Positions 1 to 12,525 of a stretch of 64,000 nt of DNA are shown piece after piece. The translations under genes and the position numbers were made by a program. Within the stretch, counting starts at the first letter, position 1, and the number at the start of each line of letters is the position of its first letter. The notes beneath the pieces are model-generated. The model worked only from the letters and a program-made list of their open reading frames with translations. It made no database searches and was not told the origin of the DNA. Origin of the DNA: Medicago truncatula (taxonomy: Eukaryota; Streptophyta; Magnoliopsida; Fabales; Fabaceae); the NCBI RefSeq assembly GCF_003473485.1, contig NC_053044.1, positions 2,616,501-2,680,500 on the forward strand. Reading direction: 5' to 3'.

Positions 1-744
1 AACTAGAGAGTTGCTCTTCTTCTTGTGCATTGCCATATATGTCAACAACATCAAAAGAGTGGTGATGAATCAATGAACACACCAACAACAGAGAGGAGAG
101 ACATCAGAGAAAGTGACGAGGACAATGCATGTTAGTAGAAAAATTGGTGCACTGTCATATATCAAACCTTCTCCTCTTCCATTGTTTTTCATTCCCACAC
201 CTCCTTAATCATGTTTAGTACCCCCTCCCCCAATTTTTCAACATCCCACCCCATGAATGGTGCTCCGTACCACAATCTATGCATCTCTTTGCAATTTCTT
301 TTCGTGGACGGTTTCAGCATAATATTTTTTTTACTTTTATATATAAAGTATTAATTACACATGAATAGAAGACAAACGGACAACAAGCTGCATCGTTAGA
401 CTTTTTACAGTGGCAAAATCAATCCTCGTAAACACAACGTTCATGGATCTATGGGACAGTGAACTTTATGTAGAAGGTCAACAACTTCTTTATGTAGATT
501 GTCAGAATGAATAATCAAAATGAATAATTCTTAGAAAGGCGTGGAAATATTTTCGCTTCTTATTCCTTCACTTTTTTTTTTACTTTAGAAAAACTATCTA
601 TTAATAAGTAATCTTAAACTCAAAAGCAAATATTCTTCAAATGTTACATCTTGAGACGTGGAACTCATGGTGCCGAATTTGAAAAGCGATCTAATTTTGT
701 TATGAGTTTCTTGGTGGAGTGTGAGATACAGAGGGAGACATGAG
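1..744. other. Intergenic, no gene recognised
   Basis: No convincing coding region was found. The stretch is AT-rich, with a C/T-rich patch around 165-240. Short ORFs on the minus strand at 594-905 overlap the hAT-like terminus and have no recognisable domain. Confidence 0.5.
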
Positions 745-1200
745 AACAGGGCCGACCTTGGGCATAGGCTCGAGGTGCGACGGTCTAGGGCCCGAGTTTT
801 TGGCGCCAGAAATAATTTTGGGGGTGTATATAACAAAAGTTGTTGTATAGCGGGGTTTATATAGCAAATTACACCATTGGTCCCAAACATGAACAATGTT
901 TTCAACCCTAATGATGTTTTTGGTATATACCCCCCTCCCTCCCTCCATCAAGTGTATTCAACCCTAAATTTCACTATCAAGTGAGACATACAAAAATTTG
1001 AATAAATTAGACCATGAAAATGAGCAAATTGATGATAATTCAAGTGTTTCTAATGATGTTTCAAATGCATATACTATTTAAAATTTGGTGATGATTTTGA
1101 AAAATAAATTCCTAATTTTAATATTTATAATCCAAGAGAATTAGGACAATATTGATAATAAATCAAATGATATTCCTGTTAAAAAGGGTCCTCTTCTGTT
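745..1200 (+). mobile_element. hAT-type transposon remnant (5' end and start of transposase)
   Basis: The piece begins with cagggccgaccttgggc at about 745, a start typical of plant hAT terminal repeats. From about 960 to 1200 the plus strand, read across frame breaks, gives a low-complexity Asn/Asp-rich stretch followed by residues resembling NIYNPRELGQ and DNKSNDIPVKKGP. This resembles the N-terminal TTF/zinc-finger region of hAT (MYM-type 1-like) transposases. Stops and frame changes show that it is dead. No matching right terminus was found, so the piece is truncated. The family call comes from recognised motifs, not from a search. Confidence 0.55.
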
Positions 1201-1229
1201 AGTCTGATAACTCTTTAAAAACAGGGCTT

Positions 1230-1600
1230 GCAATATTAACGTAAACAAACTAATTTCATTACTCCATTTCCAAATCACAAATTGCATATGGTAAACCAAT
1301 GCATAGGTTAACAACCTAAATAACATAACATTTAATACAATACTGCAATAAGTGAACTGACTTAAAAACAATAAAATTCCAAATATTACAATGATATTCA
1401 CAAGACTTTTCTCCTTATTCTTCAATGCATCGTTTTTCTTCAACAATCCTCGTATAATTTTCATAATTTTCTTCTGTCTCTCGAGCACTCTAGGATCAAA
1501 CCATCGGAAGAAACTGCATTTTCTTCTTTGAAATATCTTCCACACCCATGGAATCTCCTTCATGGGTTTTCATCGATCCAGGCTAAACATGAGGGGGGGC
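1230..1600 (-). pseudogene. GRF-type zinc-finger protein relic
   Basis: On the minus strand, two overlapping frames together resemble a GRF zinc finger. One frame gives RRFHGCGRYF near 1535-1565. The next gives RRKCSFFRWFDPRVLERQKK at about 1465-1530, followed by a Lys-rich probable coiled coil (RGLLKKNDALKNKEKSL) and a hydrophobic segment. GRF fingers have the pattern F..C....C.FF.W.D, and in legumes they occur in many small proteins, often within transposons. The finger is split by a frameshift, so this is called a relic. The longest open frame is 1141-1563. Confidence 0.5.
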
Positions 1601-1620
1601 TTTGGCTTTTATTTATTAGG

Positions 1621-1837
1621 GGACTAAAATCGCTACATTTTAAAAGTTAGGGGGTGAAAAGTGCATTTAAGTCATTTAATTTTGGTTATTTGAATATCCC
1701 ATAAATGATTCAAGTTTTTATGAAGAAGCTAAAATCGAATATATTAATTGAACTTCTTAGTCAATCCCACACAAGGAGTACTAGAAAAGACTAAGAGGAA
1801 AAGCTACGATTACATCAAGGATCCAATAGTGCACGAA

Positions 1838-1869
<32 letters not shown>

Positions 1870-2199
1870 CTCTCTAAGAAACACAAAACAAGACTAGAAA
1901 GTTAAACCAAACATAAATTAGGGTTAAGCCACCACATGTGATAGTTAAAAACAAAATTTGGATGATTTGCCTTTAGCCACCAAAATGATGGCTAAAGATG
2001 TTGAAGAGATTCCCCCCTGTGTGTTGAAAACTCTTGAATTTATTTTGTGTCAAATGGTTCAAATGCAAGAAAGCCAAATTAAATGAAGAACTGGGCTAAC
2101 TCTATTTGAGAAGCCACCAATCGAGCCTAATTGAAGTAAATGATTGAAAACTTGAGTTGAGTGAACCATAGTAAAACCTAACCAAACATAGATATCAGA
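1621..2199. other. Intergenic, repeat-like
   Basis: No gene is visible. A run of T followed by A around 1840-1868 and the start at 1612 (ggggactaaaatcgctac) look like transposon debris, but no element could be delimited. Confidence 0.4.
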
Positions 2200-2600
2200 C
2201 CCAATTTTTTCAAAGAAACCACAAGACAAAAAGATATGCTAGATATCCTCCTCCTTGCCACAGTTCCATGCACATAACATAGCATTTGGTTGGAGCACCC
2301 TTTCGCTTGATTAAGTTATTTGTAGTTGATAAACGATTACGTAACAAACGCAAACAAATATGTTGACTTTTAATGGAACCTCCTTATGCCAAAAGATATT
2401 TGAATGATCAACATTGATATGTTGGTCCATTGAAAGAAAGTAGTTATAAGCGCCATAAACATTATATTTTGAATATTCACGAAGTTGGTAGATCCACCTC
2501 TCACTAACATTAACATGCAAAACATTATGATAAAGTAACATGCAACACTCCCTCAATTTTACTTTATCCCAAGCCAATAAACGTCGCCGTCATTTTCAAG
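2200..2600 (-). mobile_element. L1-type LINE fragment (zf-RVT region)
   Basis: The minus-strand frame at 2311-2577 contains WDKVKLRECC, then YNVYGAYNYFLS and IFWHKEVPLKVNIFV. These follow the plant LINE zf-RVT pattern (VR.AY..L, W...VPLKV.LFVWR). Downstream the frame is shifted but continues with residues like those that normally follow. No reverse transcriptase or tail was seen, so it is an internal fragment. The flank up to about 2870 may belong to the same element. Confidence 0.6.
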
Positions 2601-2869
2601 CCTCACCACCCTTCTCCCACCCTATATTTAACATATCTTCCACAATCGCCATTTTGTTATCAGCTAAGGAAAAAAGGCGACTAATTCTGTCTATCAGAAC
2701 CCCTCCATCAAACCAAAGATCACACCAAAATAAAGTGTTTGTGCATCCCCCACCTCACGATATAAGTTATCAATCAAACCAATTATCAACTCTCACACCC
2801 ACCCCACTTCAATTACTAAGTAAATTCTTCCACCAAGATGAAGCAAACCTTCCCCCATCCCCATAAATG

Positions 2870-3952
2870 CTTCAAGTTGAAAATATTTAATACCATTGTC
2901 CCTTAAAAAAATAATTTGAAACCAAATATAAAACTCTTTACCGACATCATTTTTTATCATTTTATATAAATATAATAAAAGATATTTTGTAATTAGGGGA
3001 TACGATATTTTTTATCTTCAATTTTTCCTTTTTTTTTTTTTTTTTTTTTTTTTTTTGTCAAGCTTCAGTTTTTCCTTTTAACAAATCTTTCTTCTTATTT
3101 ATGTTGGTTTTAAGCCATTTTTTAATCACTATTTGCATACCTTTTCATCTCTTTTAATTTAAATTAGTGATTTTATATATATATAGTCTTTGGTGTAAAA
3201 ATCACACTATTATATAGTACTGTGGTTTTTTTTTTTTGAAAGGATATAGTACTGTGGTATTATTATTATTTTTTAGTACTTTTATATGTTAGTTCTAAAA
3301 TGTCTTTCCAAATATCTACGTAGAATATTTCAGTTTGGTGCATGTGTAGAAAAGTTTTTTTATTTTTTATTTTGAAAGAGCATGTGTAGAAAAGTTGTAC
3401 ACCAATACAAACTAAATCATCATTTCTCTTAATTGAATACATTTTCAAACATACTATTGTTTTGTTTTTTGAAGGAAACATACTATTGTTTTGTTGTCTT
3501 AGAAAATAAAATTTGATTTTTTATGCTATTTTTAATTTTAAAATTAACACAAAACCAACAGCATTTAGTGTTCTCGTGACCAAATTGCAATTTTCCTTTC
3601 TCATGATTTGGTCTTTTTTTTGTTAGTTTGACGTGTGCAATGATGTCAGGCTTTGCAGATCCAATCATGTCTCTTTCAACACAATTTAATGTTACATGAA
3701 TGTTGTTATTTTCTTCTCATAGCTCTATAATTGTCCTTTCAGTTGTGTGACAAATCTTTTTTTTTTTTGAAGGAAAGTGACAAATCTTTGTTATTGTCTT
3801 TTGGTTCAAAGAACAAGTGCCAATTTATTTTCTTGTATTTTTTGTGTCTTTCTGATTAGTCTTTTTCATATTGCAAATAAAAAAAAAAGAATTCGGTGAA
3901 GAGGGTCATAACATAACACAAACATTGTAACCATTGTTTTGTGTTGAAAAAA
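2870..3952. promoter_or_regulatory. 5' flank of the first ZIFL gene
   Basis: AT-rich, with long T runs at 3030-3056 and a tandem-like repeat of catactattgttttgtt around 3450-3495 (two copies). A second local duplication repeats gtgacaaatctttg at about 3747 and 3777. No certain TATA box was picked out. Confidence 0.4.
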
Positions 3953-6900
3953 ATGGAAGATGGAAATGTTGGAGAGACATTGTTGAAGAAAAAGTACTAT
4001 GAGAATTGTCCTGGTTGTAAAGTTGACAAAGCAAAAGAGCTCAAAACTGATGTTTCATTTCGAAATCTCTTGAACATATGGATGGTGGTTTTATGCAGCT
4101 GTAAGCTATGCTTTGAAATTAATTTTCACTTTGTTAAAGAATGATGATTCTTCTTTTAATTTTGGTGATGAATGATGATAGCTATAAGAAAGAAATATAA
4201 AAATTCTGTTACAGTTTAGTTAGTTTGTCAAACTTTTAGGTGTAAAAATGTACAATCCCTTATATTATAGTTTCACAAGATAAAGCATATTGAAGCTATT
4301 AACCAAGAAAAAGTTCTTAGTAGTGATTTATCTTTCTCAGCTGCTTATTGATACATTTCTGATGTCATTGTATTTGATCTTTTCAGCTCTACCTATATCA
4401 TCTCTATTTCCTTACCTATATTTCATGGTAAGTTTAATAACTTAAATTCATCATAGTACATATTTTAATTTTGTGACATCATTATTTCTTGGAAGTTTCT
4501 CTGACACAATAGGTGAATGCATTTTTGTTATCTAAAGTTTGCTACATTTTGGCTAAAGTATTCCAACATTTAATGTGAACAGTATTTTTATTTAGATAAG
4601 AGATTTCAATATTGCAAAAAGAGAGGAGGACATAAGTGCTTATGCAGGTTATGTGGGTAAGATTGATTTATTTTTTATTTTTTTTAAAACTTCCTTTGAT
4701 GTCTTTTATCTTCATAAGTTCTTTATTTCTTATCCTACTATGACTGTGAAAATGTTGTAGGATCTGCATTCATGCTTGGAAGATCTTTGACATCAATATC
4801 ATGGGGGATAGTAGCAGATCGTTACGGTAGAAAACCTGTGGCAATTTTAGGGATTATCTCGGTGTAAGTATATATGTCATTGAGGTTTTTTTTCCGAATA
4901 GACATATTTGAGTTTATCTACACGCATAACACTTGTAGGACTGTTTGAGAGATCTTATGGAAACAACTTATGACATGTGTGTCAGTTCTTTTCAGCTAAC
5001 TTCCATAAGTTGTTCATGATAGCTTATGCAAATATTTTGACTTTATTTTATATTTTGTTATAGAAAATTCTTGTACACAAGTATTTATATATCAAGTGTC
5101 TATGGTATAAGTGCTAAACTAAGTTGTTTATTCAATAGAGGGAGAATATGGTTTTCCATTAGAGCATTGATGATGATGATTACTTGATTTCAGTATCATC
5201 TTCAACACACTATTTGGCCTTAGCACGAGTTTTTGGATGGCTGTTACAACGCGGTTTTTTCTTGGATGTTTAAATGGTTTGCTTGGACCAATGAAGGTAC
5301 CAATCAACACAATAATACCTAAATGTTTCATCCTTCAACATCAGAGAGCAATCATATGTCTGTCATTTGTATATTTAGATATCAGTTAATTTTTTTTTTT
5401 GTCGCATCCTTTTCTAATAACAGGCATACTGCTCTGAAATTTTTCGAGAAGAAAAGCAAGCTCTTGGACTCTCAACTGTAAGCTTCTGTAATCTTTCTCC
5501 GACAAGTGTCGATGTCCGACACCTATAAGGCATTGAGTATATATAAATTGACTCTGTTGTATAGTTGATACACACAGTTTCACCATCTCATAGTGATACG
5601 ATTTCAGTTCAGTGCAGCTTGGGGCATAGGTTTAATAATTGGACCAGCTTTGGGAGGTTATTTGGCTCAGGTACTCTATTTTTTTCCTTTTGTAATGAAA
5701 ATATGTCTTGAGAATAGTCTTAGATTTTGGACATAGAAAAATGGCATGAATTCCCAATTGGATTTCTAACTTGATGTATTGTGAGAATACTATACCTTAG
5801 CCATATATGTGATGATCATGAATTGGAACTGATAAACACTTAGAAATCCTTCTTGTATATTCAAACATGGACTTGTTAGATGTCTATTATTTTAACACAC
5901 TTTTACTTGTTTCTCTAATAATTTGTGTGAAATTTATATTTCAGCCAACTGTAAAATACCCAAATCTATTTCCAAAGGATTCCTTCTGGGACAAGTAAGC
6001 GAATTTATATATCTTGATTTTTGGTTTCGTAAAATTTTGACAATTTAATTTTTTCTTCCAAGCTCATTGTCATTTTCAAAACATATATCTTGTCGCAGGT
6101 TTCCATATTTCTTGCCTTCCATTTCGATATCAGCTTTTGCGTTTGTGGTAGCAATTGCCTGCATCTGGCTTCCGGTATGTGTATCTTACTGGATTCTGAA
6201 AAAACATGACATTTTTTATGAGTAGGAATCAAACTCAACTTGGTATCTGAGGGTGAAAACACTCAGACATACTGCATACCAACCACTTATGCTAAACTAT
6301 GGTGGTTGAAAAATCGCGATCTATATCATTGATTTACAACTACAGATTCCTCAAGTTTATTACCAATTTTGATGTGGTATCAGTAAAAGTAAGGGTCTGA
6401 ATAATAGATAGAAAGTTCTTTCAGGTTCCTCTTTGGTTCAGAAACAAGCATCCAAAATCAACTTAATTCTCACTTGTATCTTTATATCCTAAGATTTGGC
6501 TCCTCTGTAGCGATAGTTCACTTTAAACGCATATAGCGGTTGGTTAGAAAATTATCGGCAGTGATATAAATAACTTAATATTTTGTTAAGCCAGTATAAC
6601 TGTTTGATCACAGTATAGCAACATTTTTCTAATGCTATTATATTGACATTGCATGATATAGCGACATTTTTTGTGTAGGTTTTTTAGCTCAGTCCTGCTT
6701 TTACTTCCCTTTTTATGCTCACGCGAACAATAAATATTTCTCTTTACTTTACCATCAATATAATTTCTATAAATGCATGCCTGTCCGACTGTAGGAAACA
6801 TTACACAACCACCCTCTTAGCAATGAGTCCATTGATGATGCTGAAGCTTTAGAAACTGGAAGAAATGGGAGAGCAGGCAAAAACAAGATAATCCAAAAAG

Positions 6901-9900
6901 ATGAAAACCTCTTCCTAAACTGGCCCTTAATGTCATCTATTGTTGTGTATTGCATTTTCTCACTTTATGATATTTCTTATCAAGAGGTACCATTTCTACT
7001 TAATAAAGTTAGTTTATGCATATTTAATAGATGTTATTTTGACTTTTCTTCTATAAAGCACGGACACAAACACAAACACGGACATGACACTGACACATTG
7101 ACACTAATAATATTTTGAGAAAAGAAATTAACTGAATGTAATCTCATGTGATGGTATCATGTCAATCTCGGGAACGCTTTCTATCTGAAGTGTCGATGCT
7201 ACAAGCTTTTCCTTCGTTGATGTCTTGTTCTAACTAACTTGCAGCAGAACTGATATTTTATATTATAGGCTATAAGTAAACATCATTCTACTTCTTGATA
7301 GGTCTTCTCATTATGGGCGGTTAGTCCTAGAAGGTTGGGTGGTTTGAACTTCACAACTGAAAATGTTGGTGATGTTCTTGCAATATCAGGTACATCTTTT
7401 ATATGCGTATGCATCCCTAGTGATTTATTATTCTCTTACTTAATCAGAACTAGGAATATATAGTGCAACTTTGGGAAAGTGCTTAGTCTTTTGTATCATC
7501 ACAATACCAAACATTAATCATAACTAAATTTCTGTTCCATCTTCCTCTTATAACTTCAATACTTAGATATACTTTATTTTGTGCTTTCTTTTCACAAGAT
7601 ATACTGCTTAATTATTCAGCTCTTCTGAAATGATCAATGATCAGGTATTGGTCTTATTGTCTACCAGCTTTCCCTATACCCATCATTAGAAAAATCTTTT
7701 GGACCTGCAAGATTTGCTCGCATCTCCGGGGTAAGTTTTCACCATTCATAGTGGTTAATGCAACTCAGCATTACATTATTTCTTGTTCTAAAATTGTCTT
7801 GATGTTTTGTCACCTTATGTAGGTGTTAGCCATACCTATTTTGCAAAGTTACCCCTTCATAGCAATGCTTTCTGGAATCACATTATACCTAGTGATTAAT
7901 ATTGCTTCTCTTCTGAAGAATATTCTCAGTGTAAGTTTATTGTGTTTTGTTTATTTAACCAATCATTAGTGATGCAGTTTCTAAATGTATTGCATTGACT
8001 TCATTAAACATCGAAAAGGAGTCCAATTTCGTTGATTGAAATTTTTTTTGCTGGATTTCAGGTGACCATAATCACAGGTTTATTTCTTATGCAAAATAGA
8101 GCAGTGGTAATGTTTGGTTCCACTCTAAACTATTTTATTCCAAAATTTAAGATCATATTTTAAGGAAATTGTAGCATAAATGGCATGTTCATTAACAGGA
8201 GCAACGTCAAAGAGGGGCAGCTAACGGCATTGCTATGACTGGAATGTCAATATTCAAAACAATTGGTCCAGCTGGAGGTGGTGCAGTGTGAGTGAATCTT
8301 TGATTTCTCTAATCACATAAGACATTTGAGTACCCATCACTAATCCTCTTTCAGAATGAAAAGCTTTGCAAGTATATTTGTGAAAAAACAACAGTTAGGT
8401 TCTTCTGCTATAACAGGCCAATATTTAACAAATTATTTCTTAATCCTGGTAAATAATACACATTAGTGATGATTTGTATCTTACCTCCAATGCATAGTTT
8501 CAGATCTCCCTTCCCTATCACATTCATCTTGGAATCATCTCCAAGCTTGACTGATTCTCTAAATGCATCATCATAATCAAATAGCCAAGCTTTAGTTTGC
8601 TACACCCTGAATCAAGAAACCACACTTCTTCTTTTGTTGTTGTGCTCACCTTTTTTGAGCCATAAACAACATTTCTTCTGTGTCATCAAATTTTGCAAAA
8701 TTTGCATTTTTACTTTCCCGATTGGGACATTCATTCTGATGGCGCCCGATTTTTTGACACTTATAACATTCAACAAGTTCTCCTGCTTTCCTGTCTCTTC
8801 CATGCCCTCTAGCACCAATACGTCCTCTTCCACGCCCATAGCCCCTTAGATCTTGACCAAGTAAACTGCTTTGCAGTTCATCCATTGAGAGAGTAATGAC
8901 ATCATTTGATTATTCTATAGAGCACACCACATAGGTGAATCTTGATGTCCTACCTTGAGATCTTTAATCTTGCTTTCTTCTACAGCTTTGAGTTGTTCAG
9001 GAGTTGCATTTGATGGTGCCACAGTGATTCCAGTCTCCACCAATCCGCAGTACTCCTTTGATCGCAGCAGTTTCTCCGTGAGTTCTACCTAGTGATCATA
9101 TAACCCATCAAACTTAGGAATTGCAGGTGGCATGAAAGATTGAAGCTCTGCCATAGCTGAATCTTCAAATCCGTTCGAAGAACATGAGAAAGATTGAAAT
9201 GAAGAAGGATCTTGAAGATCAATGAGAAAACTGTTTTAACTAACTTCCCTCCAAAAAACTGTGTTTTTGTTTGTAAAACTGAATGTTTACAGGACCCTGA
9301 TACCAATTGTGAGGTGAATTCTATTCTCATTATTCAGTTGAACTGATACAAAGCTATGTATAGCACTAGTTCATCATAGAGGTTTAACTAACTAGCTTAC
9401 TTGGAAAACAAGTAACCTCTAAAACTAACTTCTAACCAACTAACCATATGCAATAGAATGAAATATATCACTTGGCATGTAGAATTCATTTCTGACTACA
9501 ATCATATATTGAAAACAATATAATATATTCAGTTTTCTTATTCTGATATTTTGTTCATTCAGATTAGCTTGGTCACAAAAACGGATGCACGCATCTTTTC
9601 TCCCAGGTATGATGCTCAACTAATTTTAACGAGTCAATACTTACATACATCACATTCACATATGTAACTGTTCAATTTTTTCTTATTGTATGCTATCTAT
9701 TTGTAAACAACATAACAATATTTAAGAGTTTAATTCCTACACATAAGTAATAGAAAGAAAAGCTGCAACAGTAGAATGACATAGGAACTCTTCTATGAAT
9801 ATGACATCAAAATACTTAAGAGCATTTTAACATTAATTTATTTTACTAGATATATTAGTTACCTGAATTCCTGAACCTCTATGCGGTGCATAACTGCAGG

Positions 9901-10012
9901 GACTCATATGGTATTTTTTGTCCTGAATATTGCTGGAGGACTTGGAGTTCTATTGATGTTTACGCCATTTTTGACTGAAAAAAAGAAAACACCCTCTCAG
10001 CAGTTACACTAA
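3953..10012 (+). CDS. ZIFL: ZIFL-type major facilitator (zinc-induced facilitator-like), copy 1
   Basis: Seventeen exons can be read with GT..AG ends: 3953-4100, 4387-4427, 4596-4656, 4761-4863, 5194-5296, 5424-5477, 5608-5670, 5945-5994, 6099-6174, 6795-6986, 7302-7389, 7645-7730, 7823-7930, 8062-8106, 8199-8287, 9563-9606, 9900-10012. They sum to 1464 nt, an open frame of 487 aa, the usual ZIFL length. Diagnostic parts: an N-terminal ENCPGCKVD motif (Cys19, Cys22) specific to plant ZIFLs; the MFS loop 2-3 motif [12 protein letters not shown] at about residue 98; [10 protein letters not shown] in the TM5 area; a long charged central loop encoded by exon 10; [10 protein letters not shown]; and GPAGGGA near the end. 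Twelve membrane spans are expected. Characterised ZIFLs act at the tonoplast or plasma membrane in zinc/nicotianamine, potassium or auxin-related transport. The substrate here cannot be read from sequence. Intron 15 carries a copia fragment. A GTG 12 nt upstream of the ATG was ignored because plants start at ATG. Confidence 0.93.
8350..9470 (-). mobile_element. Truncated copia LTR-retrotransposon inside ZIFL intron 15
   Basis: Read on the minus strand, a roughly 163-bp LTR (9470 down to about 9308, TG..CA ends) is followed by a primer-binding-like tggtatcaggg. Next comes a gag start ([17 protein letters not shown] near 9155), a CCHC zinc knuckle ([15 protein letters not shown], near 8740-8780), then the WFLDSG protease-like motif and a gag-pre-integrase-like stretch ([12 protein letters not shown]) near 8440-8610. 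Stops and deletions interrupt it, and integrase, RT and the second LTR are missing. It lengthens intron 15 to 1275 bp, against 510 bp in the sister gene, and leaves the splice sites untouched. Confidence 0.8.
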
Positions 10013-10489
10013 CATAAATAAAGGATATAAATTGAACCTTTTCTCTATAAAAATCCTCTTTAGAGAAAAAGGGTGAGGATTATTAATGCATATCAATCAC
10101 AGGACCAGATTGATGCTTTCACATTATGGTTCTCTATCATAGTAGCCTGCCATCGAATATTTTTTTGTATAACCATGTTACAGTATTCACTGTCATTTAG
10201 TAGTGATTAATCTCTGTCGTACGATCTATTAGGTGCACAAGGTGAGTTTTTCCCTCCCGACCTATTTTGTCCGAATGTGATAAGATATGTTCGTGGTCTG
10301 TGCCATCCTATATATGTGTTGTTGTAACAATCAATAGTATGAATCAATACAATCATACCTTTTTATTTTCCCTGTATGGTTAAACTCAGAAATTTTGTAT
10401 TTTCTTCCCATGGAAGAATTCTCCTTAAAATAATATTGATATGATCGAATATGTAGTTTTTTAAATATTGCTAAAACAGTAAAACTCTT
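10013..10489. other. 3' flank of ZIFL copy 1
   Basis: This is the probable 3' UTR and downstream DNA. No further gene was found. AT-rich stretches could serve as polyadenylation signals but none stands out. Confidence 0.4.
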
Positions 10490-11010
10490 AAAAGGTTAAT
10501 TGTGGTGCCCCGACTATGCAAATTTAGTTTACACGGTAATCCAATAGTATTGTGTAACATCATTTACTCTTAATTAATCTATTGCTTCGCGAAAAAAATA
10601 ATTTTGTTGCATCTATCCGTTTTCTCAAAGGTATCAAATATCCCTATTCTCCTACTTCCTTTCTTCATGCGAACGCGACTCCAATGAATAACCATTGAAT
10701 CCTATTGTCTTTATGATCTAAAAATTGTCGTGGAAGACACAATATTTTTCGAAGAATTCGTTCGGATCCACCCTAATATCATGAAAAATGGAAACAAATT
10801 CTCTCGAAATCTCTCGAAATTGTGAGAGACACAATTTCTCTATAGAATTATGTGAAGATGTGTTGCACAAATATAACAAAACATAATTAATTTTAGTTTT
10901 ATTTAATAAATTAAATAAATAACACATTTTTAAGAGTAAATGATATGGCACGATACTATTTGATGACTGTGTAAACTGACTTTACACACACAATCAAACT
11001 CTAATTATAT
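10490..11010. mobile_element. MITE with about 60-bp imperfect terminal inverted repeats
   Basis: Sequence at 10525-10578 (tagtttacacggt, then aatagtattgtg, then catttactctt) returns inverted at 10930-10980 (agagtaaatgat, then cgatactattt, then gtgtaaactgac). The element is about 500 bp. A short minus-strand ORF inside it (10718-10951) shows no domain and is not taken as a gene. Superfamily is undecided. Confidence 0.55.
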
Positions 11011-11082
11011 GGGAAAGTAGTAATAATTATATAGAATATTTAATAAAATATTCTTAATTTTCTTCTAGCGATCTTTTATTTT

Positions 11083-12095
11083 AGAGTTTTTCTATTCACA
11101 TCCTATATATTTCTGGTTACACCCAATTTTTTTAAAAAGTTTTTGATAATATCAAAATTGTCCTTTTAAATAAATTTTCTTAAAATCTTGATTTCATTCA
11201 TTCTCACTCTAAAATTCCACTCTCTTTCACCCACCAACGATCAAACAATTCTGATATTCAATTAATCTCTACGGAAAATTAAAGAGTGAATCAAAACATT
11301 TTTCATTCATACTCGATTGCATATAAATAAGTGATTTTTTTCTTCTTTTTCAATAACGCTGGTTTCAATTTTCTTCTTCTTGTTCAACTGCACGACAATT
11401 TCAGTTTTACATTGTTGAGGTTAACTTAAATTCAGTTTAAGTAGGTTCATGTAAACTTAGTTTACATAACCTACTTAAACTGAGTTTAAGTATGTAGATT
11501 TAAACTCAGTTTATGACCTACTTAAACTAAGTTTACATGTACATACTTAAACTGATATTACGTATAATCATTGAACAAGGTTGAACTTTTAGATGTACAC
11601 TTAAACTCAGTTTACATGACCTACTTAAACTGAGTTTACATGACCTACTTGAACTGAGTTTAAGTATGTGTAATTAAACTCAGTTTACATGAGTTACTTA
11701 AACTTAGCTTACATGATCTACTTAAACTGAGTTTAAGTATGTACACTTAAACTTAGTTTACATGACCTACTTAAAATAAGTTTACATGTATATACTTAAA
11801 CTGAGATTACGTAGAATCATTGAACAAGGTTGAACTTTTAAATGTACGCTTAAACTCGGTTTACATGAACTACTTAAACTAACTACTTAAACTGAGTTTA
11901 AGTATGTACACTTAAACTCGGTTTACATGACCTACTGAAACTAAGTTTACATGACCCAAAGAGGAATTTTAGGGTGTAACCAAGAAAAAAGGAAGATGTT
12001 TTTTGAAAATTAAATTTTATGAAAGGATAATTTTATCATTTTGAAATGCAACCAAGATTAAACAGGGTGTAATTAGAAATACTCTTTATTTTATT
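11083..12095. mobile_element. TIR element filled with a palindromic minisatellite
   Basis: Outer parts form an imperfect inverted repeat of about 95 bp. The left side is gagtttttctattcaca, then ggttacaccca and aaaattgtccttt. The reverse complement of the right side reads gagtatttctaattacaccc, then ggttgcat and aaaattatccttt. Between them lies the array at 11418-11950. No ORF is present, so this is a non-autonomous element, possibly Mutator-like. Confidence 0.5.
11418..11950. repeat. Minisatellite of tttaaactcagttta-type palindromes
   Basis: About 25 units of roughly 20-24 bp are built around the near-palindrome cttaaactgagtttaag, alternating with tttacatgacctactt spacers. A higher-order repeat is also visible: the stretch ending actgatattacgtataatcattgaac at about 11550-11577 recurs as actgagattacgtagaatcattgaac at about 11800-11826, about 250 bp later. 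Spacers are too short and too similar for CRISPR, and the host is a plant. Confidence 0.85.
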
Positions 12096-12307
12096 GTTGT
12101 TTGGCCTTTTTGTTTGTTGTTTTTCTCTTTTCCCTTTGTTTCTTGGCTTAGACGTTCTTGTACTTTATTTGTATGTGATTCCTAAACCTCGCCCTAATTT
12201 ATGTATACTACTGTCAATATAAATTTAAAAGCCAACTAGTTTCTACTGCCACCTGAAATTACGTGTGAACGTAGGAGTAGGTTATTTTAATTTCATTTTT
12301 TATTAAA

Positions 12308-12525
12308 GGAGTAGGTTTGGATTTAGAGCAGTTGAATGGAATGTCGATTGTTTAGTGGTTTCTAATGTTATTTTTAATAATGAGAATGGAAGTCTAATTT
12401 GTAGATCTTTAGTTATGAAGATTCATCGATTGTTTGAGTTGGAGTGAAAGGTTGCGGTGAATCACTCTTACCATGAATTTCAATCAATGTGTTGATGCTT
12501 TGGCAAAATTCAGATGCTAGAATAC
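12308..12525 (+). mobile_element. LINE RNase H scrap
   Basis: One plus-strand frame reads WNVDCLVVSN, then MKIHRLFELEWKVAVNHSYH and NQCVDALAKF. This is the C-terminal half of a plant LINE RNase H domain (the N.CADALAK end motif). It has no flanking RT and ends in a stop. Confidence 0.6.

Noticed and set aside
1141-1563. 140-aa ORF as a membrane protein gene
   Set aside because: The first part is a frameshifted GRF finger and the hydrophobic part is AT-driven; treated as a relic.
10718-10951. 77-aa minus-strand ORF
   Set aside because: It lies wholly inside a MITE with inverted ends and has no recognisable domain.
11418-11950. Regular short repeats resembling a CRISPR array
   Set aside because: Units are palindromic, contiguous and variable, there are no unique spacers, and the host is a plant.
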